Shown here: positions 11,308 through 21,634 of the stretch, in pieces
Numbering within the stretch: the stretch's first letter is position 1
Layout: every line of letters begins with the position of its first letter
DNA from: Polyporus tsugae
Taxonomy: Eukaryota > Basidiomycota > Agaricomycetes > Polyporales > Polyporaceae
Assembly (NCBI GenBank): GCA_024305745.1
Contig: JAHRBS010000009.1
Coordinates: 1,488,001 to 1,552,000, forward strand
Length of the DNA: 64,000 bases
Direction: 5' to 3'
Notes under the pieces: generated by a model
Database searches by the model: none
What the model saw: only the letters and a program-made list of their open reading frames with translations
Told to the model about the DNA's origin: nothing
Position numbers and translations under genes: made by a program

Positions 11308-13458
11308 TCACAAACACTTCATCCGAAGCAACAACTCCGGCTTGGTGCTGTTCGGGCTCATGGTGGGGTAGGAGATCGGCCCCATGTTCCACGTAATCTC
11401 ATTGTCGGTCAGCTCGAACGAGAAAGCCACGAGCATGACCGAGAGAACGACCTCTGACGTCAGGAGAGCCCAGTTCAGCGTCGAGTTCAGCCTACAGGTC
11501 GGAGAGACCGTGACTCACTCATTTCCAATTCCGCGAACTTGAACCCACTGGAGTTCGACCAAGGGGGCATATCAGCCGTCTCGCGAATATTCTATAAACG
11601 CAGCCCAACTCACATGCAAGAGCGCGGTCCGCTCAAGAAGGTTGTCCTACGCGGAAAACGATGACGGCGCCTTAGCGTCAGTGATTGATTCGCGACGGAT
11701 GATGGAGGAGACGTACATGTTCGAGTAAATGCCTGGAATGCGAGCCTCGTTCACGGCGGCCGGGACAGGCTCGAGCCAGCGTTCCGGCTTCCACTCGTAC
11801 GCATACTCGCCCCACAACGCCTTGCTCTCGTTGCTCGCTTGGACGTTTACCATGACATAGGTTTCCCGCGGAACGACCACCTCGTTTATCATCGCGCTGT
11901 CCCGGCCACGGATTGGTGCTGAAAGCGGGAGGAGCACGGAGCTTCTCTTGTACGGCGGGGTGTTCCGCCAGGAGATGGAGGGCGCGTGACAGCGTGTTCG
12001 ATGTGTGTCCACGCCCGCTAGGACTATGGTGCTATGTCATGCTTCCGTCAGCCCCAAGAATTCCTCGAACTGTGAACTCAAAAAGCAAGGCTCACGATAT
12101 CTGGGCGGCGAGCTTCTCGTCGCTGAGCTTCTCTTCGTCAGGTGCTGCTGCGTTCGCCTTGACTGCCCGGTCCGCAATGCATGTTAGTGTGTGATGCAAC
12201 CAGCGCATGCGGCTTGATGCAACTTACGGATAATGTTCATAATATCCTTGCGCGGACCATCGTCGCGCGCGACAGCCTGACCTTCGTCTGCGTTGGCAAG
12301 CACAGCTCTCGTCCCGACAATGAGCGCCCTCGAGCGGCGACCCATGACGTCCGAGATTTCCATCAAGCGACGCACTCGTTCCAGAGGTAACATGCGCAGC
12401 AGCGCTTTGAGCCGGTGAGACGACGCTGCATACGAGAGCCAAGCAATGGTCCAGCTCGTTTGACTGAGTCGAGATAGCACAGGGCTATGGAGTTTGGGTC
12501 AGCAACTACAAAGGGGGACAGTAGAGTCATAAGACCTGCCGCGACTTACAAGAAATTCTTAAGCGCGTTTCCATACGCATCGGTCGACTCTTCAGCGAAA
12601 TTGTCGAAGGAGTATCCCATGGTTGCCTGGCCCATCAATTCGAGAGCGGCGCGCCCCAACCATCCGTTAACATCCACGACTTCAGTTTCCTTGCTGATGC
12701 GACCTTGAATGGCGGCGCGGATCTATGGCGGCTGTTAACAAATGCTGTGGACTCCGTTACAGTGTCGAAAGTGCGGTAGCTCACTTTATGCGAGACCTCG
12801 TAGAACAGGTCAGTCATCTGCCGCAGGTGGTCAATTGAAAATACGGGAGTCACGGGCTTGCGCTGACGCCGGTGCTGAAGTCCTTCAGCCGTCAGGAGCC
12901 CGGGCCCGATAAGCAAATGCATGTAGCTGCATGGCCGCAACGCTCGTCAATCTGCCTAAGCGGATGGAGAGATGAGAAATGCTTGCTCAGATGGTGAAAT
13001 CCTCCTGGGAAAGCTGTCCACATCCTTGAGGAAAATACTGTGCAGAGCTTTCGGGTCAAAAACGACCAGTACCTTCGCCTATCAATAGTTGTGAGCAATG
13101 GATAGGTGTGCCACTAGGACGGGGGCGCACTTACACCGACGACCCCGCAGAGGGTAGAGACAGGACCGTAGGTCTCTGCATGATGCCTCCGGTATTTCTA
13201 GCCATCGCGGACTATGACTTGAGCCATATTCCCTACGAGGAAAACATGAGGTCAAGTAATCGCGGAAATTTTGTAACACATACCTGTCAAGAAGGAAGAT
13301 GAAGGAGAGCCGGGGAGATTATCCGGAGGAGAGGGGAAAACGAAGCTGCGAACCAGGTGCTTCCGGAGGACGTAGAGGACAGCGGCACAGCAGGCTGTGA
13401 CAAGAAGTGAGAAGTTCATGGATGAACGGCCGGCACAGAGAAATTCGAATGATGACAT
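11308..13458 (-). pseudogene. Cytochrome P450 pseudogene
   Basis: Eleven exon remnants align to the P450 plan: complement(11308..11453, 11519..11547, 11614..11646, 11717..12029, 12096..12162, 12228..12484, 12550..12722, 12785..12926, 12987..13078, 13135..13232, 13284..13458). The N terminus has a membrane anchor and PPDNLPGS. The heme block FLSGPRSCIGFKFAELEM is preserved across three exons. Lesions: an in-frame TAG at 13198-13200 where a Trp is expected (GDG*KYRRHH), a one-base loss in the I-helix block (AGVDT, near 12010), and an internal deletion within 11717..12029 that fuses AEHPAVQEKL to PLSAPIRG, removing the K-helix with its ExxR. The splice after 12987 would use GC. It cannot encode a working monooxygenase. 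Confidence 0.85.
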
Positions 13459-14538
13459 ATTGGAGAAAATGCTAGGAGGGGTCAGTGTTTATATGGGACA
13501 ACTAGTGCTGCGTGCGTACGGAATCGTTATCTTCGTCACTTGCTTGGATACAAAGTGTCGCATATCTGCGAGTGTCTGTCCCACTGGGTTGACTCAGAAT
13601 TGTTACGAAAGGCTGACAGCGGCGACACTGCAACAGGTTGACGATCGCGTGCTGACCAAAAGGTTCATGATCGCGCGCCGAAAAAAAGGTCAGCCCCGAT
13701 CTGAAGCGACCATCCTGCAAATTGACAGAAAGAGCTATTTTCCATGCCATGAAAAATCGTACCTATAACATTGATGGCCGTGGCATAAGCTAGCCACTGC
13801 TAAGGCCAAAATTCCCGAAACTGACTGGTTACACGGTAACTGGAAATCGACCCAGGACGAGTCTGTTCGGACTCTGCGCCACCGGTGCCGCGGACTCCAC
13901 TGGCTTAGATAGGGTCGTCGTCACCCCAGCATAAGTACGTACCACGCAGTGTTCCATTCCAGCGCTCTCTTCTCAAGGTGAGGATCCTGCCAGACAACGA
14001 CATATATCTCTGTAATATTGCGAACATTCCCAGTTCAACTTTCAATCCTCCATAAAGTCGACTTGGCAGCTATTTCACTTACCGGTTACTATGTAGATCG
14101 TTGGCCCGTCCAGGACTTTACCAGTACACCTATCCTGGTTAACTTCAAGGTGGTCGTCGCTGAGCGCTGAGCGCTGAGCCTCGAGTCATCACAACGGCGA
14201 GCGACAGCATGAGGGCCGAGGGTTACGTAACTGAAGCCCTAAACCGCGGAGATATAAAGTATAAGCCCCGCTTACCTATCTACTAAGACTCTTTATATAA
14301 CTCCGAAATTACTGATCGTAGCGTCGCTCAATTGCCATTGAATCTGCTTGCACAGCACTCCAGCTCTGCCTTTGAAGAACCTCATGATCACCTATGCGAC
14401 CTCATTTCACCCAGTATTTCCCAAGAACCTTGCAGAAGATATACTTCTGCGCGAGTATGTCTCAATGTAACTTCTCTTGCAAGGCGGACAGGCGTTCGTT
14501 CGTGTGTTTGAAGCAGCGCTACAGTAGCTTCGCCGCCC
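13459..14538. other. Intergenic, 1.1 kb, nothing recognised
   Basis: No supported exon, repeat or RNA gene. A short direct repeat of GAGCGCT occurs near 14162. Confidence 0.4.
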
Positions 14539-14931
14539 ATGTACCAAGCTACCGCCAGAGCTGTCCTTAAGTACGTCTTCCCACTACTCTCTGGGGCCCT
14601 TCTTTAACATTTTTCATTGATTTTGGGGTTAAATTATAGGTATGGGGACGTTCTGGCCATCCTCGATCTGTTACCAGATTCCTTGGTGCACGGACACAAC
14701 ACAACCTGGCTGCTAAAGTTGCCGCACGACGAGTACACCCAGGAATCGGTCGAGGTGAGTCATGCCTATAACATTTAGAGTATAGTAACACCCATCCAGA
14801 GGGCTACTGGCCTCCCCGGACAGTGTCTCGCTTTCTCTATGTCCGCTCGGACCTGCTGCGGCCCGATCCTCCACCCGACGCTCAAGGTTCAATTTTCGAG
14901 CCCCCTGCTAGGACCGCGAGATCGAATGTAG
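14539..14931 (+). CDS. Possible 92-residue unknown protein
   Basis: Three exons, 14539..14570, 14640..14754 and 14800..14931, join in frame from an ATG (MYQATARAVLK) to a TAG, through introns of 69 and 45 nt with GTACGT and GTGAGT donors and TAG and CAG acceptors. The middle exon reads YGDVLAILDLLPDSLVHG, which looks like ordinary protein. No family is recognised. Agreement of three exons and two canonical introns is the only support; it may be a fragment of a larger decayed gene. Confidence 0.3.
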
Positions 14932-15633
14932 AGGGGCCACGACGCTTAGCCTAAGAGTGCCACCGGTTCACTCCTCCCACTACGTTTCGAACAATGCCGT
15001 CGCACCGTCCTCCCGGACGACACCGCTTATGTGGCAATGCGGCTACTTCGTAGTCAGTGCATGACAGTTCCCCTTGCTCGTCGCGGAGTACCCGGCGGAT
15101 ATCTTCGGTGCTCAAGGCGTCGCGTTACGGCACACAGCGGTGAAGGGATGCCGTGTTCATGTCGGTTCTGTCTTTGCACAGTCTACGCGTGGGCCCGCGA
15201 CGGGCCCTACGGGGCTCATATATAGAGGTGGTACGTGTACGATCGAACGACTTGCGGCGTGCGGATAGCTGATTTCTAATCCTGCCAGTGTTCGGGGAGG
15301 TTGACGCAACTCAGTGCATAGGATCCATCCCTCACAATATTTGATCCGTTGGTAAGCATGACTGAGACGCAGATTTTTAAGCGATTTATTGCTCGACCGG
15401 GAGCCAATCACCGATGCTATCCAAAGTATGGCGGCCTAGGCCTACATCACGAAGGCCTGCTCGGCATGATATCTTTCATGCAGCAAGGCTGAGCGGCACC
15501 ACATATCAATCCAACTTCATACTGAGACTTTTCACGGTGTGGAGGCGTCCTACTGGTAAGTATATTATAAACACTACGTTGGCGAATACTACCCCCCAAC
15601 CCGAGTCACGACTGACCACTCCTCTGTTCAGAC
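14932..15633. other. Intergenic, 700 nt
   Basis: No supported exon; it is the promoter side of the intact P450. Scattered open frames overlap the first P450 intron but do not splice into it. Confidence 0.4.
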
Positions 15634-17906
15634 ATGCTATCTTTGCACATTCCCAGCACAGATCTTCAGCCGGGTCTTGCTTCAGCGTTGCTTGCACTGG
15701 TGCGGCTTTTAATTTCCCCCTTGGCCGCGACCCAAACTTAATGCTTACCTTCACTGTCTAGGTCGTGCATCGAATATTTCGTACCTATGAGTCGTACTCT
15801 ACGATAGCCCACTTCTTCCTGCTTTCTGTTCCTCCTGGTCTCGTCTTCAGCTACACTATCTTCGCATCATCCGTCCCCCCATCCACGTTTTCCACTCTTT
15901 TCCTCTGCTACGCAACGTATCTTTTGACCCTGGTCACATCTGTCGTGCTCTACCGCCTCTCTCCGGTCCACCCGCTCGCCTCATACCCTGGGCCATTCTG
16001 GTGTCGCATTTCCAAACTCTGGCTGGCGGGCATAGCGGCTACCGGGAAGCAGAGCCGATGGTTCGCGGCACTACACGAGAAATACGGGGACGTCGTCCGA
16101 GTGGGTGAGCGTATACATACCATCTTCTGTCAAGAGCACGATCGCTCATGGCATTATCCACCAGGCCCAAACGAATTATCTATTCGGGATACATCGCTGA
16201 TAGCCCCTTGTATGGGTCCATCCGGCATTCCGAAAGGTCCCCGTGCGTACATCTACCGCAGTTACACTCAACGCCTGCGCTCACAGCAGTGACCTGCCTT
16301 TCTGGGAGACTTCACCGGGGCGCGACTATCGGCCGCGGACGTCCCTCTCGTTGGTATCCAGGACGTCGGAGAGCACATGCGACGCCGCCGTGCCTGGGCA
16401 CGCGGGCTCGGTACATCCGCTCTGAAGGCGTACCAGCCGCTGATCGCCAAGAGGACGCAGCAGCTCGTGAACAGATTGGAGGGCCAGCCAGGAGAATTTC
16501 GTCTTGAGCAATGGTTTGATTGGTTTTCGTGCGTACTCCTCCACGGCATGGCCACTGCACATCTGATGGCTTCGCCTTCACTGCAGATATGACCTCATGA
16601 CCGATATGGCGTACGGATCCCATTGCTTCATCGCGCTGGGTACCTAGACGACTGACGTCAAACGACAGCTTTGGCGGCGGGTCAAACCAATTGCAGGACG
16701 GAGACATGGATAACTTTAGGAAGATGCTGGAAGACGGCGTAGTGTGAGCCGCGTGAAACGATCGTGGGCTTTCCAATTTACTAAATCAGTGCTGAACTGC
16801 ATTCCCGCACAGAATCGGATCATTCTTTGCCCACGTTCCTCACATTGGGGTATGGGTGGGGCTCATAGCAGCCACCGTAGCACCCCTCGATGCGCTCATC
16901 AAGTACGGCGCAACTCGCGTGACAACGCGTTTGTCTGAAGGCTCAAAGACGCAGGACCTCTTTCACTTCTTGGTATGCGAATTCCGTTTCTCTGCTTAAG
17001 ATACCTCAGCATGCTCACTTCGCGAAATCAGAACAACGAGGATGTACCCACCAACGCGCCGACACCTGTGAACGAGCTCATCGATGACGGTTTGCTTGTC
17101 ATCGTTGCCGGGTCTGACACGGTCGCTAGCGCCCTCACAAGCCTCTTCTTCTGTCTCCTCGCCAATCCGAGGACGTACACCGCGCTTCAGAAGGAAGTCG
17201 ACCAATATTATCCACGCGAGGAAGACGCGCACACTGCCACGTACCACCGCGACATGCCTTACCTGCATGCGGTGATGTAAGTGCTCTTCCTCTGTCTAAG
17301 ACACGGCGACGTCTGGTACTTAAGGCTGTGTTCTCATCAGCCAGGAAACAATCCGCCTTTTCCCGCCCCTCCCGACGGGAAGCGGCCGTCAGGTACTACA
17401 CAATAGCAACGGCTTTAACGCAGGATCCATGTACGTGCTCCCCTCTATCCAAACCTCTACCACGAACAAGCACGCTAACGGCACCATCCCGCAGGATGTT
17501 CCCGCCCGGTACACAGGTCTACTTCTCTCCATGGGTCATCCACCGCGACCCTCGGAACTTCTCCTTCCCTACCGAGTTCTGGCCCGAACGCTGGCTCATC
17601 GCATCGGGACACCTCTCTCTGGACGGCGATACCCCCGGGTTACCGGCTTCCTCGTGTTCCCAGCCGGACTTCAAGTTATTCAAACACAACGAATCTGCGT
17701 TCCTGAGCTTCTCTCACGGGCCCATGAACTGCGTAGGCAAAGGGTTCGCAATGCAGGAGATGAAGACGGCCATCTGCGCGTTGATGCAGCGTTTCCGGTT
17801 CCAGTTGAAGGAGGGGTATGACACGAGGGAGTTCGAGGCCGACTACCTGGAGTACTTCGTCTCCTCACGGCCGGCGCTGCCCGTTACGCTGACACCGAGA
17901 TGGTGA
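15634..17906 (+). CDS. Cytochrome P450 monooxygenase (intact)
   Basis: Ten exons, 15634..15699, 15762..16104, 16165..16242, 16309..16528, 16587..16610, 16669..16743, 16813..16972, 17032..17276, 17341..17430 and 17495..17906, give 570 residues with every junction in frame. Two hydrophobic N-terminal helices anchor it in the ER, followed by HPLASYPGP. The oxygen-binding I-helix has AGSDT near 348-352, the K-helix ETIR near 406-409, the meander FWPERW near 463, and the heme loop FSHGPMNCVG with the axial Cys near 513. All catalytic landmarks are present, so it should be an active NADPH-P450-reductase-dependent oxygenase; the substrate is unknown. The first exon (MLSLHIPSTDLQ) was chosen because it splices in frame to VVHRIFRTYE. 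The neighbouring P450 pseudogene is a distinct, divergent family member. Confidence 0.88.
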
Positions 17907-18306
17907 ATGGTAAGATGGTGCGTGTCGTTGGACTTTTCGGGCTGCATGATAGAGTGAAGCGCCAGCGTTTTGTTTTGTATTCAAGTTTGTTTGCGAGATG
18001 AATCCCCTCTTGCCCGAGCTACTGGGCGTATTTGAGGAGGAGCTATGTACATACTGTAAATGCATTGAATGTTTGAGACCTGCGTTGCCGGCGAGCGGGG
18101 TGGAGAGGCTTGCGATATCGCTGAGGTCAAGTCGACCGTGTACGCCAGCTTGAGGAGAGTTCCATCCGGTAACATATTTCGTGAGTATGTGGCATAACCT
18201 AAGTGTCAGGACAAGATGAGACACCCGTAACAGACAATGGGTGCGGTCTATGGAAGCGAAGGGACGACCGTAGATCGTCCAGATAATGCAAGGCAGAGCC
18301 TCTCAT
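17907..18306. other. Intergenic between convergent genes
   Basis: This 400-nt gap lies between the 3' ends of the P450 (plus) and F-box copy B (minus). It would hold both poly(A) regions; I see no gene. Confidence 0.5.
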
Positions 18307-21088
18307 TTAGTGTCGAGGGATAAACAGGATATCCTCCATCTCAAACTCCTTCCCATGGCTGCAAGCGTCACAAATTCGTCAGCCCAAATCACTTCGCATG
18401 AAATATTCACCGTGACGCGTACCAGCTCCGTAAATGCCACACGATCTCCTCCGGCCGCTCCGACAACTGCGTGCAGTAGATATGCTCCCTTGCTTGCATT
18501 ATCGTCTTGCTCGTCAAACCCTTGCATATCCTACACACGGCGGTCGCCATTGGTTCCGGGGGCGTAGCGAGCTTCGTTTCGATCTGCGCGCGAAGGGCGT
18601 CGTCGATGGTTGTGCGCGCGGACGCTGCGACGGAGGTCGTGCCCTCAGGGAGGAACTTGATGCAGCAATCGTCACCCGCGGCGAGCGAATGGTTGTCGCG
18701 GAGAACGTGGTTCGTGTCGTGCTGTCCCCGAAACTGTCGCCTGTAGCACAGCATCTATCAGTGTGAGATGACAGTTCTGGACGGCAGTTCACGCACATCT
18801 CATGCTCCAGGTTGCGACACCTACGAATCTGCTGCAGAAGGTGGAAGAGCTATAACGAAGACGGTTTGACGGTTTAGTCGTCATAAGTAGATCACATGGG
18901 AGACCGCTAGGCGAGAGCACTTACCAACTTGGCCCAGCCCATCTCGGCCGGCGGCGGCATCTCCGGATGCTCGCAAGCACAGAACAGTCGCCCCTCCCTC
19001 GTCCACCCGTCCAGCACTGACCGCGGGGTCTCTAGCGGGATCCCCACCGCCTCTCTCGCGCGTCGCGCGTCCAGTATTTGCGGAAAAAACGCTAGAGATG
19101 CCACCCGATGCCACTCGTTCTTCTCGTCCCTTTGAATCCACGGCTTGTCGGAGTGCCATTCTCGCCAATGCGCGTACACCTCATCATATGTCAGGTATGT
19201 GCAGTTGCCCTGGCACCCCATCCTGCACGAGAAGTACGCGCAGTAGTGCTGGAGGACATCATCGGCCGGAAGGCCTTTGAGCTCGTCGCACGTTTGCAGA
19301 TTCCATACTAGGAGCATGTCACACACAACGTCGGCGAATGCGCGCTTGACACGGGCCTTGTATGCTTCCGCATCGGCGAGCATCTGCTGGGTGAGCGCGA
19401 GGAAGGCATCATGGGGAACTGGGCCTTGCGCGTCATTTGTCTGGGCAAGGGAGAGGAGACTCGGGAGCATGCGGGCATCACAATGGTTTGGCATGAGCCT
19501 CTGTTCGGCATTGGTAAGGTGCTCCTCGAGATAATCGTCGTACCATTGCACGATCACGCCCAGCCGGTTGTTGACGCGGGCCTGGAACGCTTCCTGGATC
19601 CTTCGTTCTTTCTCGATGGCAAGTTGTTCCTCGAGCTTGGCGCGAATATTGTTCCAAACTAGGCAAATCGTTAAAATGGAGCTGTGAATTAGAGATTGTA
19701 ACGTACTGCGATCTGTAAGAATCTTGGGTTGGTCTACTAACTTATCCCAAGCGTCGTTGCCTGCGGGAAAGTCATCTTCAGTGTAACCTAGCACATGCAA
19801 CCGCTCTGTGATTCTAGAAGAAGAGTGATTGGGCATCACGATGCTCAGAAGGAAGTGGAGATCCTACTTGGACTTCCTATCTAACATAATTTGCTTGTCG
19901 GTCGACAACTTCGACAACCTCTTTTCCTCGAACCAATCAAGAATCATGGCAGCGTGCTATAACATGACCGTTAGATGCGCGTACGTAAACGGGAACCGGT
20001 GAATGAGAACGCACATTGTGTGTTGCAGCGACATCTTTCAAAGTCTCTTCCGTCATACGCTTCGCAGCTCTGTGGTCTTGCTGGTTCAAGGTATTATATT
20101 TACCGATAGTAGCGTTGACCTGCACAGCATAGTATTTGTTTGCGGCCATGCGGTTCTCCGGCAATACAAACTTCTGGGCAGAATATTTGTCTGGGGACGG
20201 CGGGTGAGAACTCTTGTAGCAGATGTCCTGAGATAAGGACCTTATGCCGTACCTGATCTCGTTTCGCACGGGAAGAGAGGTAGCGTGCGGAAAAGGTCCA
20301 TCTCTTTCTTCCCCACAATGGCTGACCCTTTTCGAACACTGAGATGGCGCGAAAAAGACACCGATAAATATTCATCGCACATAAATAGAGCTAAGAGTAC
20401 TCACTTGGCCTTGTAACACGCCTGGCAGAGCCTCAGGCGAATTGCGTAGTCAACCCACTTCGCGTGGTCTGTACCGCACAGCTATAATTCCGGCGAACAT
20501 CAGACAAGTTGGAGGCTGATTCCCAGATCAAGGACTCACAAAGCAATAATGATCAAACAGCAGCGCCGCGTACAACGGCTCGCTCATATTCTCTGGACAA
20601 GATGGGAGAGTGTCCACAGTGGAAAGGGAAGCGATCCACGCCGTTCTGCTGCTCTTCACGAGCAAAACGGAGCGGAATGACTTGGACGTGCGCGCGAGGT
20701 TCAGTATGTCAAGAGGGTGTAGGTGTGCAGCAACCTAGGCAGAATTTAACTATGCTGAACACAGTAAATGTGTCAGTAGATGAGGCGTACCTCAAAGAAG
20801 ACGTCGAGAGGCATATTCATCAGCTCTGAAAGCGAGCCAGCGAGTTGACGGCTTTTGCCCTTGCGCTTTGCCACTGTTTCGACTCCAGAGGAACCAGCGC
20901 CGTTATTGCGGCTTTTTCGAGCGCGTTTTCTGGGTGGCTGCACAGCTAGTAGGCGGGTTAATATGCATGGAATTGGACCAGGGGAGTTTTGCGCGCATAT
21001 AATTACCTCCTGCGCCTGCAAGCTCATCTTGGACTTCCTCCGCGACATTTGAATCATCGGCCTCGAGCCGCTCATGGGTTTCAGACAT
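18307..21088 (-). CDS. F-box protein, tandem family copy B (intact)
   Basis: Twelve exons in frame: complement(18307..18358, 18423..18740, 18797..18849, 18925..19658, 19707..19813, 19868..19956, 20015..20190, 20253..20338, 20405..20481, 20540..20734, 20791..20945, 21007..21088), 707 residues. Exon phases match copy A at every junction, and most exons match in length. The same modules follow in order: acidic N terminus, RKRARK/KRKGK basic patch, F-box (MPLDVFFE), WVDYAIRLRLCQACYKAK-type CxxC region, helical middle, C2H2-like segment (CQGNC then HWREWH), CRICKGL, and a C-terminal HGKEFEMEDILF. Exon 9 is 15 nt shorter than in A, an in-frame difference. Nothing breaks the frame. Substrate-adaptor function for an SCF ligase is inferred from the F-box. 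Confidence 0.85.
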
Positions 21089-21634
21089 CACAGATCGGAG
21101 GCACTGGAGGTGTAGTCGATGTTGCAGACGTTAGGTGCAAGGCGGGAGTACGAAGGAGAGAGACAAGGTCGAAAGCGGTGATCGGTGCGCGTGTCGCGAC
21201 GCGTCGCGACCTGCCCTAAATCCTCTCCTCATGGATAAGCGCGCGTGGTGCAAACCCTAGTGATGCACGGTATGTGCATTCAAGTTGACGTACTCAGTAA
21301 AAATCTTAGTGTTTTGTTTGCGAGATCAATCCTTCCCCCTCGGGAGAACTGTGCACGTAAATACATTGGACATTCAAGACCGGCACGAGTCTGAGCAAGC
21401 GGGAGGGATTGCGAGGAGGCTTGCGGGGCGGCGGTGCTCTTCGGGTGAACGCTGCAGTGCCAAGGTCGGCCGTCTACCGGGCTACAGCCCTTGCCAAGCT
21501 AAAGAGAGTCCGTGTCGGTAGCATGCATAGGTGGATGGCATAATCGAAGCGTATCGACAAGATAAGGCTCCCATAGACAGACAGTGTACTGTGTACGACC
21601 TTGAGAGGGGGGGGGAGGGTACGGAAGGGGGAGC
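21089..21634. other. Intergenic between F-box copies B and C
   Basis: No gene. The first 120 bases are the copy B promoter with an ACGCGT box. A run of G (near 21607-21617) lies just past the 3' end of copy C. Confidence 0.5.
21199..21204 (-). promoter_or_regulatory. ACGCGT box upstream of F-box B
   Basis: ACGCGT sits about 111 bases upstream of the copy B start inside the palindrome CGCGACGCGTCGCG, followed on the plus strand by ACCTGCCCTAAA. The surrounding string is shared with copies A and C. Confidence 0.45.
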
